A DNA stretch of 64,000 bases from Streptomyces griseoincarnatus. Lineage in GTDB: Bacteria; Actinomycetota; Actinomycetes; Streptomycetales; Streptomycetaceae. The translations under genes and the position numbers were made by a program. Shown here in pieces: positions 45,024 to 54,300 of the stretch (position 1 is the stretch's first letter; every line of letters starts with the position of its first letter). The DNA lies in contig BMTH01000004.1 in assembly GCA_014649575.1 (NCBI GenBank), positions 62,001-126,000 of the forward strand, in the 5' to 3' direction. The notes beneath the pieces are model-generated. The model saw only the letters and a program-made list of their open reading frames with translations, was not told the origin of the DNA and did no database searches.

Positions 45024-45029
45024 TACTCT
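45024..45029 (+). promoter_or_regulatory. -10 hexamer of a leaderless promoter
   Basis: TACTCT ends 7 nt before the ATG at 45037. Confidence 0.5.
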
Positions 45030-45036
45030 GGGGCCC

Positions 45037-47907
45037 ATGCAGACCTCGTCGGACCGCCACGAGTACCCCGCCCACTGGGAGGCCGACGTGGTGCTGCGCG
45101 ACGGCGGCACCGCGCGCATCCGCCCCATCACCGCCGACGACGCGGAGCGCCTGGTCAGCTTCTACGAGCAGGTGTCCGACGAGTCGAAGTACTACCGGTT
45201 CTTCGCGCCCTACCCGCGGCTGTCCGCCAAGGACGTGCACCGCTTCACCCACCACGACTTCGTGGACCGGGTCGGGCTCGCGGCGACCGTCGGGGACGAG
45301 TTCATCGGCACCGTGCGCTACGACCGCATCGGCGCCGGCGGGCGGCCCGCCACCGGCGCGGAGGCCGACGAGGCCGAGGTCGCCTTCCTGGTGCAGGACG
45401 CCCACCAGGGCCGGGGCGTCGCCTCCGCCCTCCTGGAGCACATCGCCGCGGTCGCGCGGGAGCGCGGCATCCGCCGGTTCGCCGCCGAGGTGCTGCCCGC
45501 CAACACCAAGATGATCAAGGTGTTCACCGACGCCGGGTACACCCAGAAGCGGAGCTTCGAGGACGGAGTCGTCCGCCTGGAGTTCGGTCTCGAACCCACC
45601 GACCGCTCCCTGGCCGTGCAGTACGCGCGCGAGCAGCGCGCGGAGGCCCGCTCCGTGCAGCGGCTCCTCGCCCCCGGCGCGGTCGCCGTCATCGGCACCG
45701 GCCGCGCCCCCGGCGGCGTCGGGCGCAGCATCCTCGGCAACATCCGCGACGGCGGCTTCACCGGCCGCCTCTACGCCGTCAACGGGGCACTCCCGGAAGG
45801 ACAGAAGGAGCTCGACGGCGTCCCCGCCTTCCGCTCCGTACGCGACATCGACGGGCCCGTGGACGTGGCGGTCGTCGCGGTGCCCGCAGAACGGGTCCCC
45901 GAGGTCGTCGCCGACTGCGGTGAGCACGACGTCCAGGGTCTCGTCGTGGTCTCCGCCGGCTACGCCGAGTCGGGTCCCGACGGCAGGGAGCGCCAGCGCG
46001 CCCTCGTCCGGCAGGCCCGCAGCTACGGCATGCGGATCATCGGACCGAACTCGTTCGGCGTCATCAACACCTCGCCCGAGGTGCGGCTGAACGCCTCGCT
46101 CGCCCCCGACATGCCCCGCGCGGGACGCATCGGCCTGTTCGCCCAGTCCGGCGCCATCGGCGTCGCGCTGCTGTCCCGCCTGCACCGGCGCGGCGGCGGC
46201 GTCACCGGCGTCACCGGCCTGTCCACGTTCGTCTCCTCCGGCAACCGCGCCGACGTCTCCGGCAACGACGTCCTGCAGTACTGGTACGAGGACGCCGACA
46301 CCGACGTCGCCCTGATGTACCTGGAGTCCATCGGCAACCCCCGCAAGTTCACCCGCCTCGCCCGCCGCACCGCCGCCGCCAAGCCGCTGGTCGTGGTGCA
46401 GGGCGCGCGCCACGGGGCGGGACCGCGCGGGCACGCCGTCCGCGCGACCCAGCTGCCGCACGCCACGGTCTCCGCCCTGCTGCGCCAGGCCGGTGTGATC
46501 CGTGTGGACACCATCACCGACCTGGTCGACGCGGGCCTGCTGCTCGCCCGCCAGCCGCTCCCCGCCGGGCCCCGGGTGGCGATCCTCGGCAACTCCGAGT
46601 CCCTGGGCCTGCTCACCTACGACGCCTGCCTCGCCGAGGGGCTGCGCCCACACCCGCCGCAGGACCTCACCACCGCCGCCTCCGCGGCCGACTTCCACGC
46701 CGCGCTCTCCCGCGCCCTGGCCGACGACTCCTCCGACGCCGTCGTCGTCACCGCCATCCCCTCGGTGGGGGAGGGCTCGGTCGGCGACGCGGCGCTGGCG
46801 GAGGCGCTGCGCTCGGCCGCCGCCGAGCAGCCGACCAAGCCGGTCCTCGTGGTCCACGTCGAGCTGGGCGGCCTCGCGGAGGCCCTGTCCGCCGCGACGA
46901 GCACGGCGCCCCAGCCGGGCGCCGCCTCCGGCCCCGACCCGACCCCCCGCACAGGGGAGCGCGTGAAACCCCGCGCGGCGGCGGACGAGGGCGCCCCGGC
47001 GGACGACGAAGGCGCGCCCGCTCCCGCACCACCTCCCGAGGGCACCCACCCCCTCCCCGCCTACCCCGCCGCCGAGCGCGCGGTCCGGGCTCTCGCGCAG
47101 GCCGTGGCGTACGGGCAGTGGCGGCGGGACGCGGCCGACCCCGGCAAGGTGCCCGAGTACGAGGACATCGACGAGCGGGGCGCCGCCGCACTCATCGAAG
47201 GGATGCTCGCCCGCGGCCAGGGCCTCACCCTCACCACCGAGGCCACCTGCGAACTGCTCGCCGCCTACGGTGTCCACGTCCACCGCGCGCTGCCCGCGCC
47301 CACCCCGGACGCCGCCGCCGAGGCCGCCCGCACCCTCGGCCACCCGGTCGCCCTGAAGGCGACCGCCCCGCACCTCAGGCACCGCGCCGACCTGGGCGGC
47401 GTCCGCCTCGACCTCGCCGACGAGGAGCAGCTGCGCCGGGCGTACGCCGAGCTCACCGAGCTGTTCGGCAGCCCGGAGGAGCTGCGCCCCGTGGTGCAGC
47501 GCATGGCCCCCCGCGGGGTGGACACGGTGGTCCGCGCGGTCATCGACCCCGCGGCCGGCGCCGTGCTGTCCTTCGGGCTCGCCGGGGCCGCCTCCCAGCT
47601 GCTCGGCGACATGGCGCACCGCCTGATCCCGGTCACCGACCGGGACGCCACCTCGCTGGTCCGGTCGATCCGCACGGCCCCGCTGCTGTTCGGCTGGCGC
47701 GGCTCGGCGCCCGTCGACACCCCCGCGCTGGAGGAACTGATGCTGCGGGTGTCGCGCCTGGTCCACGACCACCCGGAGGTCGTCGCGGTCACCCTGGAGC
47801 CGGTCGTCGTCGCCCCGCACGGCATCAGCGTCCTCGGCGCCTCCGTACGTCTCGCGCCGCCGCCCGCCCGCGACGACCACGGGCCCCGGACACTCCCCGC
47901 GTACTGA
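45037..47907 (+). CDS. Pat-type protein acetyltransferase: GNAT fused to NDP-forming acyl-CoA synthetase
   Basis: The 956-residue protein starts with a GNAT domain (residues 20-190; acetyl-CoA motif QDAHQGRGVASALL). A CoA-binding Rossmann domain follows near 218 (PGAVAVIGTGRAPGGVG), then a succinyl-CoA-ligase-like domain (GRIGLFAQSGAIGV), a Pro/Ala/Asp-rich linker near 640-690, and an ATP-grasp domain (VALKATAPHLRHRADLGGV). In Streptomyces the GNAT is at the N-terminus, unlike the C-terminal order of Salmonella Pat. Such enzymes acetylate and switch off acetyl-CoA synthetase. The gene is leaderless. Confidence 0.93.
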   Translation: MQTSSDRHEYPAHWEADVVLRDGGTARIRPITADDAERLVSFYEQVSDESKYYRFFAPYPRLSAKDVHRFTHHDFVDRVGLAATVGDEFIGTVRYDRIGAGGRPATGAEADEAEVAFLVQDAHQGRGVASALLEHIAAVARERGIRRFAAEVLPANTKMIKVFTDAGYTQKRSFEDGVVRLEFGLEPTDRSLAVQYAREQRAEARSVQRLLAPGAVAVIGTGRAPGGVGRSILGNIRDGGFTGRLYAVNGALPEGQKELDGVPAFRSVRDIDGPVDVAVVAVPAERVPEVVADCGEHDVQGLVVVSAGYAESGPDGRERQRALVRQARSYGMRIIGPNSFGVINTSPEVRLNASLAPDMPRAGRIGLFAQSGAIGVALLSRLHRRGGGVTGVTGLSTFVSSGNRADVSGNDVLQYWYEDADTDVALMYLESIGNPRKFTRLARRTAAAKPLVVVQGARHGAGPRGHAVRATQLPHATVSALLRQAGVIRVDTITDLVDAGLLLARQPLPAGPRVAILGNSESLGLLTYDACLAEGLRPHPPQDLTTAASAADFHAALSRALADDSSDAVVVTAIPSVGEGSVGDAALAEALRSAAAEQPTKPVLVVHVELGGLAEALSAATSTAPQPGAASGPDPTPRTGERVKPRAAADEGAPADDEGAPAPAPPPEGTHPLPAYPAAERAVRALAQAVAYGQWRRDAADPGKVPEYEDIDERGAAALIEGMLARGQGLTLTTEATCELLAAYGVHVHRALPAPTPDAAAEAARTLGHPVALKATAPHLRHRADLGGVRLDLADEEQLRRAYAELTELFGSPEELRPVVQRMAPRGVDTVVRAVIDPAAGAVLSFGLAGAASQLLGDMAHRLIPVTDRDATSLVRSIRTAPLLFGWRGSAPVDTPALEELMLRVSRLVHDHPEVVAVTLEPVVVAPHGISVLGASVRLAPPPARDDHGPRTLPAY

Positions 47908-47945
47908 CCCGGGGCGAGCGGTGCCTCGCAGTCAGTGCCCACCCG

Positions 47946-47951
47946 TAGGAT
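47946..47951 (+). promoter_or_regulatory. -10 hexamer of a leaderless promoter
   Basis: TAGGAT ends 7 nt before the ATG at 47959. Confidence 0.5.
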
Positions 47952-47958
47952 GGGCCAC

Positions 47959-48543
47959 ATGGCCAAGACCAGTACGACGACCCAGGGGCTGCGGGCGGCG
48001 ATCGAGCGCAGCGGCTACTACCCGGCCCTCGTGGCCGAGGCGGTGGAGGCCGCCGTGGGCGGCGAGCCCATGCGGTCGTATCTGGTCCACCAGGAGACGA
48101 CGTTCGACCAGAACGAGGTGCGGCGGCACGTGACCGTGCTCGTCCTCACCGCCAACCGCTTCATCGTCAGCCACACCGACGAGCAGGCCGCGGACACCAC
48201 GTCCCCGACCCCCTACGCCACCACGTCCACCGAGTCGGTCAAGCTCGGCCGGATCTCGTCGATCGTGGTCAGCCGCGTGGTCGCCAACCCGGAGTCGTAC
48301 ACGCCGGGCACGCTGCCCCGCGAGATCGTGCTCACCATCGGCTGGGGCGCGGTCTCCCGCATCGACCTGGAGCCGGCCGCCTGCGGCGACCCCGACTGCG
48401 AGGCCGACCACGGCTACACGGGCAGCTCCACTGCCGACGACCTGAGCCTGCGCGTCAGCGAGGCAGGCGACGGCCCGGAGACCGTGCGCCAGGCGCTCGC
48501 CTTCGCCCAGGCCCTCTCCGAGGCGACCGCGGACCTGCGCTGA
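47959..48543 (+). CDS. DUF5998 family protein
   Basis: The 194-residue protein starts MAKTSTTTQGLRAAIERSGYYP and keeps VVLTANRFIVSHTDE-like and REIVLTIGWGAVSRIDLEPA segments plus a CGDPDC motif. It is an actinobacterial family without known function. An in-frame ATG at 47935 is possible but the -10 favours 47959. Its stop overlaps the next start by one base (TGATG), so the two are coupled. Confidence 0.8.
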   Translation: MAKTSTTTQGLRAAIERSGYYPALVAEAVEAAVGGEPMRSYLVHQETTFDQNEVRRHVTVLVLTANRFIVSHTDEQAADTTSPTPYATTSTESVKLGRISSIVVSRVVANPESYTPGTLPREIVLTIGWGAVSRIDLEPAACGDPDCEADHGYTGSSTADDLSLRVSEAGDGPETVRQALAFAQALSEATADLR

Positions 48544-49772
48544 TGGCACACCCCCCGCCCGCCGCCCACGACCGCGGACACCTGACGCCCGGCGTCTGGG
48601 ACACCCACCCGGAGCCCCTCCCCGTCGGCTCCGCGCCCGTCCCGGCCTACGGCACCGGCTCCCTGGCCGACCTGCTGCCCACCCTCGCCGCCGGACTCGG
48701 CGTCCCTGGCATGACCGCGGGCATCGGCGAGCTCACCCCCGCCGACCGCAACTGCGTCTTCCTCATCGACGGCCTCGGCTGGGAGCAGCTCAAGGCCCAC
48801 CCGGAGGAGGCGCCGTTCCTGACGTCCCTGCTGTCCGCCTCGCGCGGCGGCACCGGACGCCCGATCACCGCCGGCTATCCGGCGACCACCGCGACCTCCC
48901 TAGCCTCCGTCGGCACCGGCCTGCCCCCGGGCGCCCACGGCCTGCCCGGTTACACCGTGCGCGACCCGGACACCGGCGAGCTGATGAACCAGCTGCGCTG
49001 GCAGCCCTGGACCCCGCCGGGCGCCTGGCAGCCGTACCCGACGGTGTTCGAGCTGGCGCACCGCGCGGGCGTGCACGCCGCGCAGGTGTCCTCCCCGACC
49101 TTCGCCAACACCCCGCTGACGAAGGTCGCGCTGAGCGGCGGCACCTTCCAGGGGCGGCTGTCCGGCGAGGACCGCATGGACGCCGCCGCCGAGCAACTGG
49201 CCGCCGCCGACCGCGCCCTGGTCTACACGTACTACGCCGAGGTCGACGGCGCCGGCCACCGCTTCGGCGTCGACTCCGACACCTGGCGCGGCCAGCTCAT
49301 GTACGTCGACCGCCTGGTGCAGCGCCTCGCCGAGCAGCTCCCGCCGCGCAGCGCCCTCTACGTCACCGCCGACCACGGCATGGTCGACATCCCCTTCGAC
49401 GAGACGCACCGCATCGACTTCGACGAGGACTGGGAGCTGAAGGCGGGCGTCGCCCTGCTCGGCGGCGAGGGCCGGGCCCGCCATGTGTACGCGGTGCCGG
49501 GCGCCGCGGGCGACGTGCTGGCGTGCTGGCGCGAGGTGCTCGGCGAGCAGTTCTGGGTCGCCTCCCGCGACGAGGCGATCGCCGCGGGCTGGTTCGGGCC
49601 GGAGGTCGACGAGCGGGTGTACCACCGGCTCGGCGACGTGATCGCCGCCGCGCGGGACGACGTCCTGCTCATCGCCTCCGAGCGGGAGCCCAGGGAGTCG
49701 GCGATGGTGGGCAACCACGGTTCCATGACCCCTGCCGAGCAGCTGGTACCCCTGCTCGAAGTACGCTCCTGA
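48543..49772 (+). CDS. nucleotide pyrophosphatase/phosphodiesterase (alkaline-phosphatase superfamily)
   Basis: The 409-residue protein has FLIDGLGWEQL (first metal Asp), TAGYPATTATS (nucleophile Thr region), YYAEVDGAGHRFG and VTADHGMVDIP (further metal ligands), and a last His in GNHGSMTP. This is the type I phosphodiesterase/nucleotide pyrophosphatase order. The substrate is not identified. It has no signal peptide. It is coupled to the DUF5998 gene; the thymidine kinase gene follows after 46 bp and may be in the same operon. Confidence 0.9.
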   Translation: MAHPPPAAHDRGHLTPGVWDTHPEPLPVGSAPVPAYGTGSLADLLPTLAAGLGVPGMTAGIGELTPADRNCVFLIDGLGWEQLKAHPEEAPFLTSLLSASRGGTGRPITAGYPATTATSLASVGTGLPPGAHGLPGYTVRDPDTGELMNQLRWQPWTPPGAWQPYPTVFELAHRAGVHAAQVSSPTFANTPLTKVALSGGTFQGRLSGEDRMDAAAEQLAAADRALVYTYYAEVDGAGHRFGVDSDTWRGQLMYVDRLVQRLAEQLPPRSALYVTADHGMVDIPFDETHRIDFDEDWELKAGVALLGGEGRARHVYAVPGAAGDVLACWREVLGEQFWVASRDEAIAAGWFGPEVDERVYHRLGDVIAAARDDVLLIASEREPRESAMVGNHGSMTPAEQLVPLLEVRS

Positions 49773-49818
49773 CGCGCTCCGCCCTCCCTGACTCCTGCCG
49801 AAAGGTTGCCGACCCCTG

Positions 49819-50469
49819 ATGTCCGAGCTGGTGTTCTTCTGCGGAACGATGGACTGCGGGAAGTCGACCCTCGCTCTGCAGATCGAGCACAACCGGTCGG
49901 CGCGCGGCCTGGTCGGCATGATCTTCACCCGTAACGACCGGGCCGGCCAGGGCAAGCTCTCCTCCCGCCTGGGCCTGGTCACGGACGCGGTGGAGGTGGA
50001 GGACGGCGCCGACCTGTACGCCCACCTCGTCGACCACCTCTCGCAGGGCCGGCGCGCGGACTACGTGATCGCCGACGAGGCGCAGTTCCTGGCGCCCGAG
50101 CAGATAGACCAGCTCGCGCGCGTGGTGGACGACCTGGACCTCGACGTCTACGCCTTCGGCATCACCACCGACTTCCGCTCCAAGCTGTTCCCCGGCTCCC
50201 AGCGCCTGGTCGAACTCGCCGACCGTGTCGAGGTGCTCCAGGTCGAGGCCCTGTGCTGGTGCGGCGCCCGCGCCACGCACAACGCTCGCACGGTCGGCGG
50301 CGTCATGGTCGTCGAGGGCGCCCAGGTCGTCGTCGGCGACGTGACCGGCTCCACGGACGAGATCGGCTACGAGGTGCTGTGCCGGCGCCATCACCGACGC
50401 CGGATGACGGCGGCGACGGCGCGGGCGGCGGCGCTGGCACCGGACGTGCTGCCGGTGTCGTCGGGCTGA
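49819..50469 (+). CDS. tdk: thymidine kinase (TK1 type)
   Basis: The 216-residue enzyme phosphorylates thymidine for salvage. It has a P-loop (FCGTMDCGKSTLALQ), the DEAQF motif (IADEAQFL), the lasso region and a four-residue zinc site (CWCG ... YEVLCRRH). It fits with nrdJ as another dNTP-supply gene in the window. AAAGG lies about 12 nt upstream of the ATG. A tail rich in Ala and Arg ends the protein. Confidence 0.95.
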   Translation: MSELVFFCGTMDCGKSTLALQIEHNRSARGLVGMIFTRNDRAGQGKLSSRLGLVTDAVEVEDGADLYAHLVDHLSQGRRADYVIADEAQFLAPEQIDQLARVVDDLDLDVYAFGITTDFRSKLFPGSQRLVELADRVEVLQVEALCWCGARATHNARTVGGVMVVEGAQVVVGDVTGSTDEIGYEVLCRRHHRRRMTAATARAAALAPDVLPVSSG

Positions 50470-50487
50470 GGGCGCGGCGAGGGCGAC

Positions 50488-51216
50488 TCAGCGCGACGCT
50501 TCGAGCAGCAACTCGCTCAGTTCGACCGGCATCGTGATCATGCAGTCGTGCCCGGTGGGCAGTTCGCGTACCCGCGACGGCGTCCCGTTGGGCTGGAGCG
50601 CCGGCACCGGGCGCCGCACTATGCCCTCCGGGGTCGCGCCCACGCAGTGGACGTGCGTGCGCGGAACCTGGCGCAAGGACGGGTTGTCCAGGCACGCCGG
50701 CTGCTGGAGGCACAGCACCGGGTGGTCGGAGAGCATGCCGCGCAACCACTCCTGGTCCGCCGGGTCGGTCACTCCGAACAGACCGAAGGGCGGCGGCAGT
50801 TCCGGCAGGGGCGGGATGCGCCACGGGGTGTCCGTGGACGCGGCGGCGTCGATCAGCCGCTGGGTCACCGGCTGCGCGTCGACCGCGGTCTCGCCGTGCT
50901 CCGGCACCATCGCGTCCAGATACACCAGGTGCGCGATCCGCTCCGGGACCTCGTTCGCCGCCGACGAGATCACCAGGCCCGCGTAGCTGTGGCCGACGAG
51001 GACGACGTCGGTCAGGTCCTCGTCCTTGATCAGCCGGACGACGTCCTCGACATGGGTGTCCAGGCCCACCTCGGGGCCGAACAGGTGCGCCTTGTCGCCG
51101 TAGCCGGTCAGCGAGGGGCGGAACACGCGGTGGCCGGCGGCCTCCAGCAGCGGGGCCGTCCGGTCCCAGCACCGGCCGTCGTGCCAGGCGCCATGGACAA
51201 GAAGATAAGTCGACAC
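50488..51216 (-). CDS. alpha/beta-hydrolase
   Basis: The 242-residue protein starts VSTYLLVHGAWHDGRCW, with the oxyanion-hole HGAW, nucleophile Ser77 in VGHSYAG and catalytic His in TGHDCMI. It resembles small esterases of the EstC/PNPB-MaCHL-like group. The GTG at 51216 is set by GGAAGG at 7 nt. It is divergent from an HxlR regulator. The two look like an inducible detoxification pair. Confidence 0.88.
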   Translation of the reverse strand: MSTYLLVHGAWHDGRCWDRTAPLLEAAGHRVFRPSLTGYGDKAHLFGPEVGLDTHVEDVVRLIKDEDLTDVVLVGHSYAGLVISSAANEVPERIAHLVYLDAMVPEHGETAVDAQPVTQRLIDAAASTDTPWRIPPLPELPPPFGLFGVTDPADQEWLRGMLSDHPVLCLQQPACLDNPSLRQVPRTHVHCVGATPEGIVRRPVPALQPNGTPSRVRELPTGHDCMITMPVELSELLLEASR

Positions 51217-51365
51217 AGGGGTGCCTTCCAAGAAGGGGCGTGAGGAAAGAAGCGGTCCCCTTCCGTGCCTCGGTACGCTTCGGGAACCGCCCTTTCATCG
51301 TGGTGCACCCGCCCGACCTGGGGCAATAAGGCACATTCCGGTGACCCGGTTCCCTGGAGGTAACC

Positions 51366-51767
51366 ATGACCGCAGCCGACGGCCCGTCGTCGATGCCGCA
51401 CCGGCAGGACCCGTGCCGCACCAGCGATGTCCTCGGCATCGTCGGCGACAAGTGGTCCCTGCTCGTCGTCCGCAACCTCAGCCAGGGTCCGCGCCGCTTC
51501 ACCGAACTCAAGCGCGCCACCACCGGCATCAGCCAGCGCATGCTCACCGTCACCCTGCGCGGCCTGGAACGCGACGGCATCCTCACCCGCACAGTCGTCA
51601 ACGTCATGCCGCCGCACGTCAGTTACGCGCTCACGCCCATGGGCATGACCCTGCGCGAGGCCACCGCGCCGTTGCTGGAGTGGTCCCTCGGCAACCTGGA
51701 CGGCATTCACGCCGCCCGCGCTGCGTACGACTCCCGGGCGGAGGCGACCCCGCCGGCGCCCTCCTAG
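51366..51767 (+). CDS. HxlR-family regulator
   Basis: The 133-residue protein has the HxlR winged-helix pattern: CRTSDVLGIVGDKWSLLVVRNL, RFTELKRATTGISQRMLT and GLERDGILTRTV. A cysteine near residue 17 is at the position used for redox or electrophile sensing in this family. The ATG follows GGAGGTAACC, a strong ribosome-binding site. From position it probably controls the divergent hydrolase. Its stop is in a 4-bp overlap with the decayed SDR gene opposite. Confidence 0.9.
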   Translation: MTAADGPSSMPHRQDPCRTSDVLGIVGDKWSLLVVRNLSQGPRRFTELKRATTGISQRMLTVTLRGLERDGILTRTVVNVMPPHVSYALTPMGMTLREATAPLLEWSLGNLDGIHAARAAYDSRAEATPPAPS

Positions 51768-52990
51768 TCCGCCCGCCCGTGCCGCCGCCGCAACCCCTCC
51801 GCCAGCGGGTTTTCGCGAAGGCGCCCGCCGTCACCCGCGCCGCGACCGTGCGGCGAACGACGCGGTCGGCCAGGGACGGGGCGTGGCTGGCCAGGGCCAT
51901 CTCCGCCCGGCCCTGCCGCGTCGTCGCCACGTCGCGCGGGCCCCGGCGCGCGGTCACCGCGGTGACCACCGCCGACACCACGCCGTCCAGCGGTTCCGGC
52001 CGCGACATCCCGTCCAGGGAGAGGCCCGCCTCGCGCGTACTCGGGTAGACGGTCGTCACGCTCCCGTGCGTGCCGGCCTCCAGCCGCAGCGTGTCCGCGT
52101 AGGCGGCGAGGGCCCGCTTGGACACCCCGTACGCGGCGGCCAGCGGCAGTGGCAGGACCCGCCATCCGTGAGGCGATGAACACCACCCGGCCGCGCGCCC
52201 GTTCGAGGTGGGGGAGGGCGGCGGCCGTCACGTCCCAGGCGCCCAGCGGGTTGAGGGCGAGCTGCGCGTGGACCTCCGTGGACGGCCGCAGCTCCGCCGG
52301 CGCCGGTCCGCCCCGGCCCGCCTTGTTCACCAGTACGTCCACGCCCCCGCCGAGCAGCCGTACGGCCTCCTCGAAGCCCTTCGTCACCGACTCGGGGTCG
52401 GTCAGGTCGCAGCCCACCACCGGCACCGGTGCCGAGGCGTCGGCGTGCAGGCCCAGTCCGACGACGTGGGCGCCGAGTTCGGTGAAGCGCGCGCCCAGCG
52501 CCCGCCCGAACGTCCCCGCCGCGCCCGTCACGATCACCCGCCGCCCGGCGAGCGGCGTCGCCCTCCGCACGCCCTCCAGGTCCCGCGCCACCTGGCGCAG
52601 GTACTGGTCCACGTCGATCCGCATGTGCGGCCGCCTGTCGCCCCAACGTTCCCGCGCCGCGTGCGCTTCGGCGGTGACCGATGCCGGCATCCGGTCCCGC
52701 GACGGCCTGCTCAGCCGCCCGGTCACGTACGCGGCGAGCAGCCGGCTCTGCACCTCCACCACCGGCAGCGCCGACCCCGGCGACTGCATCAGCCCCACGA
52801 AGGACAGGGCGTCGTCGTCCAGCGGGAACGCATGCCGGTACAGCGGCAGCCGGGCCGGATCCGGCACCAGCGCGGGGTCGAGGAACGGCACGGTCGCCCG
52901 GTACCCGGTGCACCACAGCACATGGTCCACCTCGTCCTCCCGCCCGTCCGTGAAGCGCACCCGGCGGCCCTCGAAGCTGGACCGCGACGG
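51764..52990 (-). pseudogene. decayed flavin-monooxygenase/SDR fusion gene
   Basis: What remains, in order: the end of a flavin monooxygenase domain (FTDGREDEVDHVLWCTGY, with the CTGY motif) but no FAD-binding N-terminus, then an SDR domain (RRVIVTGAAGTFGRALGARF). Reading the product requires two frame changes. A +1 in a CCC run (52158-52160) moves to the frame encoding LPLPLAAAYGVSKRALAAYA, and a -1 in a TTTT run (51810-51813) moves back to NPLAEGLRRRHGRAD. The SDR signature NNAG reads NKAG. The 5' end is lost where the transporter relic begins. It is not functional. Confidence 0.85.
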
Positions 52991-53208
52991 AGGCGACGGG
53001 CGTGGCCGCCGGCCCTTACCTCTACTCGGCGGCCCTCGCCCTCGGCGGATACGCGGCCGCGCGGGCCGGCGAGGACGTCACCCAGACGGGTGGCGCGCAC
53101 ACGGCCATCCTGCTCGGCTTCACGCTCCTGCCCGCCCTCCTCATGGCGGCGGCCCTGGCGGTCCGGTCCCGCTACCGCCTCGACACCCGGTTCACGGCGC
53201 CCCGCTGA
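52981..53208 (+). pseudogene. 3' remnant of a membrane transporter gene
   Basis: About 70 codons end in TAILLGFTLLPALLMAAALA and RYRLDTRFTAPR, the typical last helix and tail of an MFS/GPH-type transporter. No ribosome-binding site or plausible start exists; the reading frame comes straight out of the opposite-strand monooxygenase gene at about 52980-52990. It is best read as the tail of a gene whose front was deleted together with the front of that monooxygenase gene. Confidence 0.7.
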
Positions 53209-53217
53209 GAGGCGCCC

Positions 53218-53277
53218 GCCCGGAGCCGCCCCGCCCGGAGCCGCCCCGCCCGGAGCCGCCCCGCCCGGAGCCGCCGC
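53218..53277 (+). repeat. four 15-bp tandem repeats
   Basis: GCCCGGAGCCGCCCC is repeated at 53218, 53233, 53248 and 53263; the last copy differs at two positions. It lies between the transporter remnant and a convergent gene. Confidence 0.85.
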
Positions 53278-53288
53278 GCTGGGAGGCG

Positions 53289-54092
53289 TCACCCCGCCTT
53301 CCGTACCAGCGCGAACCGCGCCCCCTCCGGGTCCGCCACCGTGGCGACCCGGCCGTGCTCGGTGTCCCAGGGGCCGCCGAGCACCTGGCCGCCGAGATGC
53401 AGCACCTGGTCCACCGCGTCGTCGGTGTCCGCCACCGTGAAGTACGTCGTCCAGTACGGCCCCCGGTCCCGGGGCAGAGCGTTGCCGACGCCGTGGACGC
53501 CGGTCACCGGGCGGCCGTCCAGGCGCAGCGTCACGTAGTCCAGGTCGGCGGATACGACCGGATCCTCGTCGTAACCGAACACGGTCTCGTAGAACTTGGC
53601 CACGTTCGTGGTCTCGAAGGTGGTCAGTTCGTTCCAGGCCGGTGTGCCGGGCCGGCCGGTGACGCCCGCGACGGCACCGTCGGCCGCCTGCCAGATACCG
53701 AAGACCGCACCGCTCGGGTCCGAGGCGAGCGCCAGCCGCCCCGCGTCGTCGGCGTCCAGCGGCCCCACGCCCACGGTCCCGCCGCAGGAACGCACCGACT
53801 CGGCCGTCAGATCCACGTCGTCCGAGGCGAAGTACGGCGTCCACGCCACGGGCAGCCGCCGGTCCGGGGGCAGCACCCCGATCCCGGCCACCGCGTGCCC
53901 GTCGAGCACGGCACGCACGTACGGGCCCAGCGGCCGCGGTCCGGGACGGAACTCCCAGCCGAACAGCGCGCCGTAGAACTGCTCGGTCGCGGCGAGTCCG
54001 CGGGCCATCAGGCTCACCCAGCACGGTGTGCCTGGCGTGTGCCGGGCGGACCCGTCGCGGTTCGGGCGGGCGTTCCCCCGTGCGTCGGTCAT
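53289..54092 (-). CDS. VOC (glyoxalase/bleomycin-resistance-like) protein, two domains
   Basis: The 267-residue protein holds two tandem VOC modules: GTPCWVSLMARGLAATEQFYGALFGWEF (residues 21-48) and PAWNELTTFETTNVAKFYETVFGY. Both have the FYxxxFGxE/D pattern. Function may be a dioxygenase, isomerase or antibiotic-binding role; substrate unknown. The ATG at 54092 follows AGAGAG. It is divergent from the sulfurtransferase gene. Confidence 0.88.
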   Translation of the reverse strand: MTDARGNARPNRDGSARHTPGTPCWVSLMARGLAATEQFYGALFGWEFRPGPRPLGPYVRAVLDGHAVAGIGVLPPDRRLPVAWTPYFASDDVDLTAESVRSCGGTVGVGPLDADDAGRLALASDPSGAVFGIWQAADGAVAGVTGRPGTPAWNELTTFETTNVAKFYETVFGYDEDPVVSADLDYVTLRLDGRPVTGVHGVGNALPRDRGPYWTTYFTVADTDDAVDQVLHLGGQVLGGPWDTEHGRVATVADPEGARFALVRKAG

Positions 54093-54287
54093 CGTCACTC
54101 TCTTCTCGGCCGCCCGTACGTCGGCCGTGTCCGCTCGCCCCTGCAAGGGGCCGTCCCGTGTCCGGCCCGGCGGATCGTTCCCGCACCGCGGCCGACACCG
54201 TATGTGCCCGATCCCGTACGCCTGGTGACCGGATGTGCCCGGCCGAGCAGAGTAGCCGGACCGGGACGAGTCGGCCACCCCGTGCGC

Positions 54288-54293
54288 GAGGAT
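54288..54293 (+). promoter_or_regulatory. -10-like hexamer, sulfurtransferase
   Basis: GAGGAT ends 7 nt before ATG 54301. It also overlaps a possible GAGG ribosome-binding site, so the leaderless reading is uncertain. Confidence 0.35.
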
Positions 54294-54300
54294 GGTGACC

